40,712 nucleotides of DNA from positions 1 through 40,712 of the forward strand of contig CAKZUT010000075.1 in assembly GCA_937922185.1 (NCBI GenBank), in the 5' to 3' direction. Positions 18,361 to 26,591 of this stretch are shown piece after piece. How positions within the stretch are numbered: position 1 is the first letter of the stretch; the number at the start of each line of letters is the position of its first letter. A program made the position numbers and the translations under genes. Below the pieces are notes generated by a model, which ran no database searches, had not been told where the DNA came from, and saw nothing but the letters and a program-made list of their open reading frames with translations. This DNA is from an uncultured Neomegalonema sp. GTDB lineage: Bacteria; Pseudomonadota; Alphaproteobacteria; Rhodobacterales; Rhodobacteraceae.

Positions 18361-18476
18361 GAGTATCCGGTGGATCGTCTCCGTCGGAGGCGAGCCGCTG
18401 TTGAACCGTGAGTTAAGGGTTTAGGAAGACGGGCGCAAGGGGTAAAGCTGTCCGCACCGGACTTTGCGAGGATGCC

Positions 18477-19751
18477 ATGACCGAGAACAGCCCTGTCGAT
18501 ATTTCCGCGATGATGCGTGCCGTGGGTCGGGATGCCCGCGATGCCGCTGCTGTGCTGGCCTCGACCCCGCCGGAGGCGAAGACCCGCGCGCTGACCGCCG
18601 CCTCCGCCGCCCTGCGCGATGCGGTCCCGGCCCTGATGGAGGCCAATGCGCTCGATCTCGATTACGGGCGCGAGAAGGGGCTGACCCCGGCGATGATGGA
18701 CCGGCTGGTCCTGAACCCGCAGCGGATCGAGGGCATGGCCGCCGGACTGGAGGCGGTCGCGGCCTCCGACGATCCGGTCGGGGCCGTCATCGCGGAATGG
18801 GACCGGCCCAACGGCCTGCATATCCGCCGGGTCCGCACGCCTCTCGGCGTCATCGGCGTGATCTACGAGAGCCGCCCGAACGTCACCGCCGATGCCGGGG
18901 CGCTGTGCCTGAAATCCGGCAATGCCGCGATCCTGCGGGGCGGATCGGAGAGTTTCCATTCTGCCACGGCGATTCACGCGGCGCTGGTGGCGGGTCTGCG
19001 CGCGGCGGACCTGCCCGAAGCCGCGATCCAGCTCGTGCCGACGCGCGACCGGGCGGCGGTCGGCCTCATGCTGGGCGGTCTGGACGGGAATATCGACGTC
19101 ATCGTGCCGCGCGGCGGTCGTGGCCTTGTCGAGAGGGTGCAGTCCGATGCGCGGGTGCCGGTCTTCGCCCATCTCGACGGCATCTGCCATCTCTATATCG
19201 ACGGGGCGGCGGACCGGGACATGGCCGTGACCCTCGCCGTCAATGCCAAGATGCGCCGCACGGGTATCTGCGGTGCCGCTGAATGTCTGCTGTTCGACCG
19301 GGCTGCGGCGGATACGGTCGCCCCCGTCGTCGCGGCCCTGCGCGAAGCGGGATGCGAGGTACGCGGCGATGCCGGGATACAGGCGGCGGCGGAAGGCGTT
19401 GTTCCCGCCACCGGGGACGATTTCGGCCATGAGTTCCTCGATGCCGTCATCGCCGCGCGCATGGTGGACGGCGTGGACGGGGCCATTGCCCATATCCGCG
19501 AATTCGGCTCCAGCCATACCGAATGCATCGTCACCGGCGACGATGCGGCGGCGGCGACCTTCTTCGCCCGTCTCGACAGTGCGATCCTGATGCGGAACAC
19601 CTCGACCCAGTTCGCGGACGGGGGCGAGTTCGGCATGGGGGCCGAGATCGGCATCGCCACGGGCAAGATGCACGCACGCGGCCCCATCGGCGCCGAGCAG
19701 CTCACCAGTTTCAAGTATCTGGTCGAGTCGAAAGGGGCGGTGCGCGCTTAG
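18477..19751 (+). CDS. proA: Gamma-glutamyl phosphate reductase
   Basis: ProA reduces glutamyl-5-phosphate with NADPH to glutamate semialdehyde in proline synthesis. The 424-residue protein is an aldehyde-dehydrogenase-fold enzyme with [35 protein letters not shown]-type cofactor motifs split across about residues 121-157. The catalytic cysteine C265 is in [24 protein letters not shown] and the C-terminal [15 protein letters not shown] are also present. GAGGA precedes the ATG. The usual partner proB is not in the window. It is divergent from rimP across 163 bp. Confidence 0.96.
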   Translation: MTENSPVDISAMMRAVGRDARDAAAVLASTPPEAKTRALTAASAALRDAVPALMEANALDLDYGREKGLTPAMMDRLVLNPQRIEGMAAGLEAVAASDDPVGAVIAEWDRPNGLHIRRVRTPLGVIGVIYESRPNVTADAGALCLKSGNAAILRGGSESFHSATAIHAALVAGLRAADLPEAAIQLVPTRDRAAVGLMLGGLDGNIDVIVPRGGRGLVERVQSDARVPVFAHLDGICHLYIDGAADRDMAVTLAVNAKMRRTGICGAAECLLFDRAAADTVAPVVAALREAGCEVRGDAGIQAAAEGVVPATGDDFGHEFLDAVIAARMVDGVDGAIAHIREFGSSHTECIVTGDDAAAATFFARLDSAILMRNTSTQFADGGEFGMGAEIGIATGKMHARGPIGAEQLTSFKYLVESKGAVRA

Positions 19752-19757
19752 GGTTCT

Positions 19758-19782
19758 CGATCAGGCCGGGTCAGGCTGATCG
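19758..19782 (+). terminator. Stem-loop after proA
   Basis: CGATCAG (19758-19764) pairs perfectly with CTGATCG (19776-19782) around an 11-nt loop, 6 bp past the proA stop. No U-run follows, so it is a weak or Rho-assisted terminator. Confidence 0.4.
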
Positions 19783-19904
19783 GAGAGTGAGGCCCTGCTC
19801 CTGGGGGGCATCGTCAGATGCTTCCTCCACGGGCCGCGAGACGGACAGATTCGTCTCTGCCCTTGCATAAGGGGCGCGAAACGGCCATATGGAACTTGCA
19901 ACGT

Positions 19905-20015
19905 TATACTAAGTCGATCCGCTGTCTCCGTAAGAAGCTACAGTCATTCGGTCTTGCTTGACCGCGCCGCAGCTGCCGCATGTCGCGGGCAGTATTGTTT
20001 CTATGGAGACTACAG
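19905..20015 (+). promoter_or_regulatory. Probable cspA promoter -10 and long leader
   Basis: TATACT at 19905-19910 is a good -10 without a convincing -35 at 17 bp, which leaves a leader of roughly 100 nt before the cold-shock ATG. Within it CCGCG (19962-19966) can pair with CGCGG (19984-19988), or CTGCC (19973-19977) with GGCAG (19988-19992). The two pairings compete, as in temperature-responsive csp leaders. The rest of 19752-19904 shows nothing beyond the proA stem-loop. Confidence 0.4.
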
Positions 20016-20225
20016 ATGGCCAATGGCACTGTAAAATGGTTCAACCCGACCAAGGGTTTCGGCTTCATTCAGCCTGAAAGCGGCTCGAAAGATATCTTCG
20101 TCCATGTCAGCGCCGTCGAGCGTGCGGGCCTGCATGGTCTGGAAGACGGTCAGAAGATCGAATTCGATGTCGAAGCGGGCCGTGACGGTCGCGAATCGGC
20201 AACGAACCTCAAGGTCGTGGACTGA
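20016..20225 (+). CDS. Cold-shock domain protein (CspA family)
   Basis: The 69-residue protein is a single cold-shock domain with RNP1 KGFGFI and RNP2 DIFVHV and the usual GTVKWFN start. It would bind single-stranded RNA or DNA and act as an RNA chaperone. The ATG at 20016 has GGAG 7 nt upstream. A strong terminator follows. Which csp paralogue this is cannot be decided from sequence. Confidence 0.95.
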   Translation: MANGTVKWFNPTKGFGFIQPESGSKDIFVHVSAVERAGLHGLEDGQKIEFDVEAGRDGRESATNLKVVD

Positions 20226-20296
20226 TACCGGATCGCCCGACCGGCCTGTAACCCGCCGGATCGGCACCGATGATATGCGGCCTCCGGGTTGCCTCG

Positions 20297-20328
20297 CCCC
20301 CTTCGCCTCGCGGAGGGGGTTTTCTTTT
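20297..20328 (+). terminator. Rho-independent terminator of the cold-shock gene
   Basis: CCCCCTTCGC and GCGGAGGGGG form a 10-bp stem (one T-G pair) around CTC, followed by TTTTCTTTT. The outer arms GCCTCCGG and CCGGAGGC can extend the pairing. It ends 12 bp before the stop codon of the convergent sdaA. Confidence 0.9.
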
Positions 20329-20340
20329 GCCGGAGGCGTC

Positions 20341-21729
20341 TCAACACGCGGGCAAGGTGGCCGCCAGCCCGCCTTTTGACGTCTCCTTGTATTTGTCGCT
20401 CAGGTCGATCCCTGTCTGCCGCATCGTCTCGACGCAGGCATCCAGCGACACGAAATGCACCCCGTCCCCGCGCAGGGCCAGCGACGAGGCCGTCACCGCC
20501 TTGACCGCACCGAACCCGTTCCGCTCGATGCAGGGTACCTGCACCAGCCCGCCCACGGGGTCACAGGTCATTCCGAGGTGATGCTCCAGCGCGATCTCCG
20601 CCGCATTCTCGATCTGCATATTCGTGCCCCCGCGCACCGCCGTCAGGCCCGCCGCCGCCATGGCACTGGCGGACCCGACCTCGCCCTGACAGCCGACCTC
20701 GGCTCCCGAGATCGAGGCATTGTGCTTGATGAGGCCCCCCACTGCCGCCGCCGTCAGCAGAAACTCGCGCACCCCCTCGCGGGTCGCCCCCGGATGGTGA
20801 TCGAAATACCAGCGCAGCACCGCCGGGATCACCCCTGCCGCCCCGTTGGTAGGGGCCGTCACGACCTTGCCCCCGGCGGCATTCTCCTCGTTCACGGCCA
20901 TGGCATAGAGCGACAGCCACTCGTTGATCGCATAGGGATCGGCGAAGTTCGTGCCATGCTCGCGTAGCAGCGCTTCGCGGATGCCCTTGGCGCGGCGGCG
21001 GATATGGAGGCCACCCGGCAGCGTGCCATCCAGCTTCAGACCCCGCTCCATGCAGCCCTTCATCGTCTCCCAGATCGCATCCATTCCCGCATCAAGCTCG
21101 GCCTCGTCCCGCAGGACCAGCTCGTTCGCGCGCTTCATCCGCGCTATACTCAGGCCGCTTTCTTCCCCGAGGGCCAGCATCTCGGTGGCAGTGTCGAAGG
21201 GATAGGGCACGCCCAGTTCCCGGCGCATCTCACCGAGGCCCCCTTCCTGCGGTTGCTCCAGCTCCATGGCATCGACCACGAAGCCGCCCCCGACCGAATA
21301 ATACGTGCGCGTCGTCAGCTTCTCGCCCCGGTCGTCCAGCGACCAGAGGATCAACCCGTTCGCATGGCCGGGCAGGGCAGGGCCGTAATCGAAGATCAGG
21401 TCGTTCTCCGGGTCGAAGGCGAAGGCCAGCCCCTCTCCCTCGATACGCCCCGTCTCGCGCAGCCGTGTCTCCATCGCCTCTGCGGCATCGGGGTCCAGCG
21501 TATCGGGGGCGCAGCCGAGCAGCCCCAGCATCACCGCCCGGTCGGTGCCATGTCCCCTGCCTGTGAAGGCGAGGCTGCCATGCAGCGAGCAGCGTACCCG
21601 TGCCAGCCCTGTATCCCCCCGTTCGCGCAGCACGTCGAGAAAGCGGTTCGCGGCGGTCATCGGTCCCATCGTGTGAGAGGATGAGGGGCCGACGCCGATC
21701 TTGAAGATATCGAAGACGCTGAGGAACAT
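20341..21729 (-). CDS. sdaA: L-serine dehydratase (iron-sulfur, single chain)
   Basis: This enzyme deaminates L-serine to pyruvate and ammonia using a labile 4Fe-4S cluster. The 462-residue protein opens with the beta-domain signature [21 protein letters not shown] and has cluster-binding cysteines in [27 protein letters not shown] and the C-terminal LPAC. The start at 21729 (MFLSVFD) has CGGAG 6 nt upstream. The frame stays open for another 100 codons upstream, but those residues do not belong to the family. It is convergent with the cold-shock gene and divergent from the quinone oxidoreductase. The final Cys is part of the conserved tail of the family. Confidence 0.95.
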   Translation of the reverse strand: MFLSVFDIFKIGVGPSSSHTMGPMTAANRFLDVLRERGDTGLARVRCSLHGSLAFTGRGHGTDRAVMLGLLGCAPDTLDPDAAEAMETRLRETGRIEGEGLAFAFDPENDLIFDYGPALPGHANGLILWSLDDRGEKLTTRTYYSVGGGFVVDAMELEQPQEGGLGEMRRELGVPYPFDTATEMLALGEESGLSIARMKRANELVLRDEAELDAGMDAIWETMKGCMERGLKLDGTLPGGLHIRRRAKGIREALLREHGTNFADPYAINEWLSLYAMAVNEENAAGGKVVTAPTNGAAGVIPAVLRWYFDHHPGATREGVREFLLTAAAVGGLIKHNASISGAEVGCQGEVGSASAMAAAGLTAVRGGTNMQIENAAEIALEHHLGMTCDPVGGLVQVPCIERNGFGAVKAVTASSLALRGDGVHFVSLDACVETMRQTGIDLSDKYKETSKGGLAATLPAC

Positions 21730-21860
21730 GGGATACTCCGGGTGCCATGGAACTTCGGTCGAATACAGCGTCCGCGCTTCTCCGGGATCGTGACAAGCGG
21801 CGGGTACAGGCCGGAAAGCGTCGCGCGCGGCATGAGGAAGCATGTTTTCGACCCCGCGTC

Positions 21861-21910
21861 GATACATCATGCCCCGTCTCGCGCCCCGGCCCTTCTGCCG
21901 GGGATGTATC
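21861..21910. promoter_or_regulatory. Bipartite inverted repeat in the sdaA/qor intergenic region
   Basis: GATACAT (21861-21867) pairs with ATGTATC (21904-21910), and inside it CCCCGGC (21884-21890) pairs with GCCGGGG (21897-21903) around CCTTCT. The inner and outer right arms are adjacent, leaving a 16-nt unpaired segment on one side only. It could be an RNA fold in the sdaA leader or a protein-binding site; no known riboswitch class was recognised. The rest of 21730-21989 shows no gene. Confidence 0.45.
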
Positions 21911-21989
21911 GGGCAGCGACACTTTCTATGGTTCAACCTGATCGTGATTGACTGTAGTGTCCCCGCCGAACACGGGAGGGAACGGAACC

Positions 21990-22988
21990 ATGGCCATGAT
22001 GCGCGTGATCGAGATACCGGAACCGGGGGGGCCGGAGGCACTGGTCATCGGCCAGCGGGAGCGCCCCGAACCGGGGGAGGGCGAGATTCTCATCAAGGTC
22101 CATGCGGCGGGCGTCAATCGTCCCGATGCCATGCAGCGCGCGGGCAATTACCCTCCGCCCCCCGGTGCCTCCGACATTCCGGGTCTGGAAGTCTCCGGCA
22201 CCGTCGAGGCGCTCGGCGAGGGTGTTACCCGCTACGAGCCGGGCGAGAAGGTCTGTGCGCTTCTTTCGGGCGGTGGCTATGCCGAGTATGCCGTGGCGCA
22301 TGAGCTGTGTACCCTGCCCGTCCCTGACGGCCTCACGATGGAGGAGGCGGCGGCGGTGCCGGAAACCTTCTTCACGGTCTGGACCAATGTGTTCGAGCGC
22401 AGCGATCTGGCCGAAGGCTCGACCTTCCTCGTCCATGGCGGCACCAGTGGCATCGGCACGACGGCGATCCAGCTCGCCAAAGCCTTCGGCGCGACGGTCT
22501 ATGCCACCGCAGGCTCCGACGCGAAGTGCAGTGCCGCCGAGGCTCTGGGTGCGGATCGCTGCATCAACTACCGCGAGGCCGATTTCGTGGAGGTCATCAG
22601 GGAGGCCACGGGCGGCAAGGGCATCGACGTAACGCTCGATATGGTCGGCGGGGATTATATCGCCCGCAACATGAAGGTCGCGGCCAAGCATGGCCGGATC
22701 ATCAATATCGCCTTCCAGAAGGGTGCGAAGGTCGAGATCAACATGCTGCCCGTCATGCTCAAGCGCCTCACCCTGACCGGCTCGACCCTGCGTATCCGCT
22801 CGCCGGAGGAAAAAGGCCGCATCGCGGAATCCCTGCTCCGCTATGTCTGGCCGATGATCGCCGACGGGCGGGTCAGGCCGGTCATGGACCGCAGTTTCGC
22901 GCTGGAGAACGCCGCCGACAGCCATGCGGCGCTCGATGCCGACCATGTCGGCAAGATCATCCTCACCATGGGGCTTGATCGGGAATGA
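21990..22988 (+). CDS. NAD(P)H quinone oxidoreductase (zinc-free MDR family)
   Basis: The 332-residue protein belongs to the medium-chain dehydrogenase/reductase quinone oxidoreductase (PIG3/QorA-like) group. It has GVNRPDAMQRAGNYPPPPG at the substrate side and the nucleotide-binding HGGTSGIGTTAIQLAKAFGA. There are no zinc-ligand cysteines of the alcohol-dehydrogenase type. It would reduce quinones with NADPH in the cytoplasm. The ATG at 21990 has GGGAGGG 9 nt upstream; an ATG two codons later is possible. It is convergent with the Crp/Fnr gene across a long palindrome. Confidence 0.9.
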   Translation: MAMMRVIEIPEPGGPEALVIGQRERPEPGEGEILIKVHAAGVNRPDAMQRAGNYPPPPGASDIPGLEVSGTVEALGEGVTRYEPGEKVCALLSGGGYAEYAVAHELCTLPVPDGLTMEEAAAVPETFFTVWTNVFERSDLAEGSTFLVHGGTSGIGTTAIQLAKAFGATVYATAGSDAKCSAAEALGADRCINYREADFVEVIREATGGKGIDVTLDMVGGDYIARNMKVAAKHGRIINIAFQKGAKVEINMLPVMLKRLTLTGSTLRIRSPEEKGRIAESLLRYVWPMIADGRVRPVMDRSFALENAADSHAALDADHVGKIILTMGLDRE

Positions 22989-22993
22989 CTCTC

Positions 22994-23086
22994 TAGAGCA
23001 CTCTGAATTCTATCTGAATCAGGAGTATCACCATTCACACACGTCTTGGTGTGAATGGTGATTCGTATGAAATTCAGTGTGCTCTA
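22994..23086. repeat. 93-bp MITE-like palindromic element
   Basis: Terminal inverted repeats TAGAGCAC (22994-23001) and GTGCTCTA (23079-23086) continue inwards as CTGAATT/AATTCAG, and then as a perfect 13-bp stem, TCACCATTCACAC (23028-23040) with GTGTGAATGGTGA (23049-23061), around ACGTCTTG. No coding capacity is seen. It is AT-richer than its surroundings. The terminal TA on the right is part of the Crp/Fnr stop codon. It looks like a small non-autonomous insertion and may also terminate both convergent transcripts. Confidence 0.72.
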
Positions 23087-23860
23087 ATCAGCCGGAACGG
23101 CCATGCTCAGTTGTTCGATCCATTCGGGCCGACTGCTGACATAGCGGTTTCGGAACCCCGTCCGTGATATCAGCTCGTGTCGTCTGAGTATGCGGCACCG
23201 GTCCCGGCTGCGCTCGATGAAGCCGCTCTCCTCCAGCTTGCGGAGTTCATTGCTCGTATGCACGAGCGACAACCCGGCGGTATCGGCAAGAATGGCCTGC
23301 GTGAGCGGCAGGTCGAAGGGAGCATCCTCCCCGCCTCCGGTCATCAGCTTCTGCCGGGCTTCGATGGCGAGTAACAGGTGCCCGAGACGGTCCCGCGCAT
23401 CCAGCCGCGCATTCGCTCGGGCCGTATCCACCATCACGACCTGTTCGGCCATGCTGATCGCATGGAGGGCCGCACCCAGCCGCGTCGTATTGGAAAACAG
23501 CTTCAGATAGTTCTGTTTCGGAAACTGCCCGAGCGACGAGCGCGTCACGGCGGTGACGGTACTGGTCGAGAAGGTCCAGTTGATGTTTTCCTCGCCGATG
23601 ATATCGCCCGGCTGAAAGATGCGATGGATATAGCGGCTGCCGCTTGCCAGCGATGTATGCGCGATCAGCCACCCCTGTTCGACGACATAGAGATGCGGCG
23701 CATCCCCGCCGTCATTCATGAGGATGGATCGGGGCAGGATCTCCACCCTTTTCGCGTCCAGCGTCCTGAAAGCCGAGAAATCAATGCCCCCGACCGGGAT
23801 CTGCCGTGTCAGGCGCTGACGCAGTTTCATGAAGATGTCGAAATCGACCGTGTCGGACAT
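23084..23860 (-). CDS. Crp/Fnr family transcriptional regulator
   Basis: The 258-residue protein has an N-terminal cyclic-nucleotide-type sensor domain (about 25-140, with VEQGWLIAHTSL and HRIFQPGDIIGEENINW), a dimerisation helix, and a winged helix-turn-helix (about 175-225: LTQAILADTAGLSLVHTSNELRKLEESGFIERSRDRCRIL). There is no Fnr-type N-terminal cysteine cluster, so it is unlikely to be an oxygen sensor; the ligand is unknown. The ATG at 23860 has AGGA about 6 nt upstream. The stop TAG is formed from the terminal repeat of the adjoining palindromic element. Confidence 0.88.
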   Translation of the reverse strand: MSDTVDFDIFMKLRQRLTRQIPVGGIDFSAFRTLDAKRVEILPRSILMNDGGDAPHLYVVEQGWLIAHTSLASGSRYIHRIFQPGDIIGEENINWTFSTSTVTAVTRSSLGQFPKQNYLKLFSNTTRLGAALHAISMAEQVVMVDTARANARLDARDRLGHLLLAIEARQKLMTGGGEDAPFDLPLTQAILADTAGLSLVHTSNELRKLEESGFIERSRDRCRILRRHELISRTGFRNRYVSSRPEWIEQLSMAVPAD

Positions 23861-23971
23861 GATTTATCCTGTAGGAATCCACCGCGCCCGATAGGATGAG
23901 CCGCGTTCTTTCAATCAATTTAACTCACGGCGGATGGATTTGTTCCCTGCCTGCTGGCACAGGCTGTCGTG

Positions 23972-24523
23972 TCACGGATCGATCAGCAATCTCCCCAATA
24001 CGTCCACCGTGCCGTCCTGCGCGACGTCGATCACCACGATCTCGCCCGAGGACGGGAAGATATCTGTCAGGGCGGTGATATTGACCTGATGGGTCACGAG
24101 CAGGATGCGGCTGTCATCGGGCCGGTCTGCAAGGTAATCACGCAAAGCGGCGGTTCTGGCGGGGCCATCCGCGCGGTTTCCGAAAAAGGAGTTCAGCGGC
24201 TCGAATTCCTCCACGGTGCCCATGGCCATTTCACGGGCCGTATCGAGACAGCGGCACCACTGACTCGACAATACGGTATCGAAGGCGATGCCCTGTTCGC
24301 GCAGACGCGCTCCGATCCGCTGTGCCTGCTCCCGGCCCCGTCGGTCGAGATTGCGCTGGGTCTCGCAAGCGTCGATGACGAACCCCGCCGGATCGCCCCC
24401 GCCGGGGGCCAGCGCATGACGCATCATCGCCACGGCACCGGGGCGCTCCAGCAACGACCAGTCATTTGCCCCGGCGGGCAGGGCACAAAGGATCAGGGCG
24501 GCGGCAAGAATGAACTTTTTCAT
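23972..24523 (-). CDS. Secreted histidine phosphatase family protein
   Basis: The 183-residue protein has a signal peptide (MKKFILAAALILCALPAGA) and a phosphoglycerate-mutase-like fold. It carries the phosphoacceptor motif MRHALAPGG near residue 35, NLDRRGREQAQRIG, LSSQWCRCLDTA and the second catalytic histidine in LLVTHQVNI. It is probably a periplasmic phosphatase of unknown substrate. The start has no strong Shine-Dalgarno site. The region 24524-24757 between it and yceI holds the yceI promoter. Confidence 0.85.
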   Translation of the reverse strand: MKKFILAAALILCALPAGANDWSLLERPGAVAMMRHALAPGGGDPAGFVIDACETQRNLDRRGREQAQRIGARLREQGIAFDTVLSSQWCRCLDTAREMAMGTVEEFEPLNSFFGNRADGPARTAALRDYLADRPDDSRILLVTHQVNITALTDIFPSSGEIVVIDVAQDGTVDVLGRLLIDP

Positions 24524-24687
24524 GGCCGTAATGTAGGGGATACCCTCGTCGTGTCACCTCCTGCCTGCCCGATATCTCAACGTGACCACAGCTCTCGTCA
24601 GTCAATGGGAGCGTTGAGAGAAGCACCCCGCCGCAGGCATTGCCTCGACGGGGCATTCACCCCCTCACTCTTTCGGAACTCGGTGGA

Positions 24688-24715
24688 TTGCCGTGCTGTG
24701 GTCGCGCCATATATC
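24688..24715 (+). promoter_or_regulatory. Sigma-70-like promoter for yceI
   Basis: TTGCCG (-35, 24688-24693) and TATATC (-10, 24710-24715) are separated by 16 bp, about 40 bp upstream of the yceI ATG, on the correct strand. Confidence 0.5.
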
Positions 24716-24757
24716 GCACCCTGAGACATCTCTTCCGGCCTTTCAGGAGTTTCGACC

Positions 24758-25354
24758 ATGCTCACCACTGCACGCCTTCTCGGTGCTGCCGCCCTCATCT
24801 GCGGTATCGCGACCGCCGCCCATGCGGACCCTGAGCCTTACAAGCTGGACAAGTCCCACACGGCTGTGACGTTCATGGTCGATCACCTCGGGTATTCCAT
24901 GACCCACGGGTTTTTCACGAAGTTCGATGCGGATATCGAGTACGACCCGGATGCACCGGAAAATTCCTCCATCGTCTTCACCATCGACGCCGCCTCTATC
25001 GACACCCTGTGGGAAGCGCGCGACAAGCATGTCCGCAACAAGGATTTCCTGGATGTGGAGAAGCATCCCGAAATCATCTTCAGGTCCAGGAAGATCGATA
25101 TGACCGGGGAGAAGACGGCGAGACTGATCGGCGATCTGACCATTATCGGCCAGACCCGCGAGGAAGTTTTCGACGTGACAATGCGGAAAAGCGCGCCTTC
25201 GCCTCTGCCCGGCCTTGACGGGCGCGTCGTGACCGGCTTTGAGATCAAGGGTGAGATCGACCGCACGGAATACGGCATGAAATACGCTGCCGGAGCCGTC
25301 GGCAACAAGATCCCGATCCTGATGAGCGTCGAAATCTATCCTGAGAAGAAATGA
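24758..25354 (+). CDS. YceI family periplasmic lipid-binding protein
   Basis: The 198-residue protein has a signal peptide (MLTTARLLGAAALICGIATAAHA) and then the YceI lipocalin-like barrel: YKLDKSHTAVTFMVDHLGYS, KHVRNKDFLDVEKHPEIIF, and the C-terminal EIKGEIDRTEYGMKY with NKIPILMSVEI. Family members bind polyprenoid or similar lipids in the periplasm. AGGAG lies 8 nt before the ATG. The cytochrome b561 gene follows 25 bp later, a common pairing that suggests a shared redox role. Confidence 0.93.
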   Translation: MLTTARLLGAAALICGIATAAHADPEPYKLDKSHTAVTFMVDHLGYSMTHGFFTKFDADIEYDPDAPENSSIVFTIDAASIDTLWEARDKHVRNKDFLDVEKHPEIIFRSRKIDMTGEKTARLIGDLTIIGQTREEVFDVTMRKSAPSPLPGLDGRVVTGFEIKGEIDRTEYGMKYAAGAVGNKIPILMSVEIYPEKK

Positions 25355-25379
25355 GAACGGTCATGGAAAGCGGTACCCT

Positions 25380-25958
25380 GTGAGCCTGCGGAACACGCGC
25401 GCGAAATGGGGGTGGCCCACGAAACTGCTTCACTGGGTGATGGCGGTCCTGATGATCGGGCTGGCCCTTGTCGGGACGTGGATGGCCAATTTCGTCAACG
25501 ATATGGTGCTCCAGTTTCAGGTGACGCAGCATCATAAATCGTTCGGTGTCGTCGTCTTCGGACTGGCGATCCTGCGCGTTCTCTGGCGTCTGCTCAATCC
25601 CGTGTCGCCCGCCCATGCCGCCGGTCGATCCGCATGGGAGCGCCGGGCGGCATCGATGGCGCACGGGGCGCTCTATGCGCTGATGTTCGTGATGCCGCTC
25701 AGCGGATGGCTGATGGCCTCGGCCTCCGCGCTCAACGATCCGGGGGCCTATCCGATGCAGGTCAAGAACATGGTGTTCGGGCTGTTTGAACTCCCCGATC
25801 CCATCTCGCCGGGGGATGAATCGCTGGAGGCGATCTTCCATACGGTCCACGCATGGTCATCCTATCTGCTCGCTGTTGTGCTGCTGCTGCATATCGGCGG
25901 CGCCCTGAAGCATCATTTCAGGGACAGGGACGACACCCTGCGCCGGATGCTGCCCTGA
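25380..25958 (+). CDS. Cytochrome b561 family membrane protein
   Basis: The 192-residue protein has four hydrophobic helices (about 13-36, 53-72, 92-112, 155-178) with histidines placed for two b-type hemes: LLHWVMAVLM, QHHKSFG, AHGALY and HTVHAWSSY. It would carry electrons across or within the inner membrane. The start is a GTG at 25380; GGAAAG lies upstream. It is probably cotranscribed with yceI and ends 32 bp from a convergent TlpA-like gene. Confidence 0.92.
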   Translation: MSLRNTRAKWGWPTKLLHWVMAVLMIGLALVGTWMANFVNDMVLQFQVTQHHKSFGVVVFGLAILRVLWRLLNPVSPAHAAGRSAWERRAASMAHGALYALMFVMPLSGWLMASASALNDPGAYPMQVKNMVFGLFELPDPISPGDESLEAIFHTVHAWSSYLLAVVLLLHIGGALKHHFRDRDDTLRRMLP

Positions 25959-25990
25959 CCCTGCTCACGTCAGGCGCGGCCCCGAACAGA

Positions 25991-26560
25991 TCAGCTGTCG
26001 AGCACGAGCGAGCGCAGGAACCCCCGCGCCGCATCGCCGTCCCAGTCCACCGGACCCCAGACACGGGCAATGACCTGCCCCTTCTTGTCGATAATGAAGC
26101 TGGTGGGCGTCGCGATACTGGCCCGCCCGAACAGTTCCAGCGAGAACAGCGTCCCGTTGACCTTCTCATGGTCCATCACGGGGTCGATATCGGCCAGCTC
26201 ATAGCGATCAAGAAATCCGGTGATCTGCCGCATGTCCTGATCGAGGCCAAGGGCGACAACCCGGATACCCTCGTCCTTCATGTCTCCTGACAGGCGGTTC
26301 AGCACCGGCATCTCGCGGATGCAGTAGGGGCAGTTTTCCTGCCACAGCGTCACCACCAGCACCTCCCCCGCGTAATCCGTGAGCGAGCCGGTCGAGCCGT
26401 CCGGGTAGCGCAGCGGATAATCCGGTACATCAATACCCGTCGGGGTGCGGATGACGTTCTCCGCGAAGATCGGATCGCCCGCATCGGCATGGGCCGGCGC
26501 TTGTGCCGACAGGGTCAGCGTGGCGGCGAGGGCGGCGGCGATAAGGGCAGGCAGGCGCAT
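25991..26560 (-). CDS. TlpA/ResA-like exported thioredoxin (1)
   Basis: The 189-residue protein has a signal peptide (MRLPALIAAALAATLTLSAQAPAHA) and a thioredoxin fold with the active site WQENCPYCIREMPVL and the cis-proline loop ATPTSFIIDKKGQV. It would reduce or exchange disulfides in the periplasm. The ATG at 26560 gives the signal peptide directly; GGAG precedes it by 9 nt. It lies 31 bp after a second TlpA-like gene, and both end with a similar segment (WGPVDWDGDAARGFLRSL here), so they look like a tandem duplicate. Confidence 0.9.
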   Translation of the reverse strand: MRLPALIAAALAATLTLSAQAPAHADAGDPIFAENVIRTPTGIDVPDYPLRYPDGSTGSLTDYAGEVLVVTLWQENCPYCIREMPVLNRLSGDMKDEGIRVVALGLDQDMRQITGFLDRYELADIDPVMDHEKVNGTLFSLELFGRASIATPTSFIIDKKGQVIARVWGPVDWDGDAARGFLRSLVLDS

Positions 26561-26591
26561 GGGCGGGGTCTCCGGTGCAGGGGAGGGCGTG

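Noticed and set aside
23890-23918. TTGATT and CCTATC as a promoter for the Crp/Fnr gene (17-bp spacing, minus strand)
   Set aside because: The -35 is fair but the -10 matches the consensus at only two positions.
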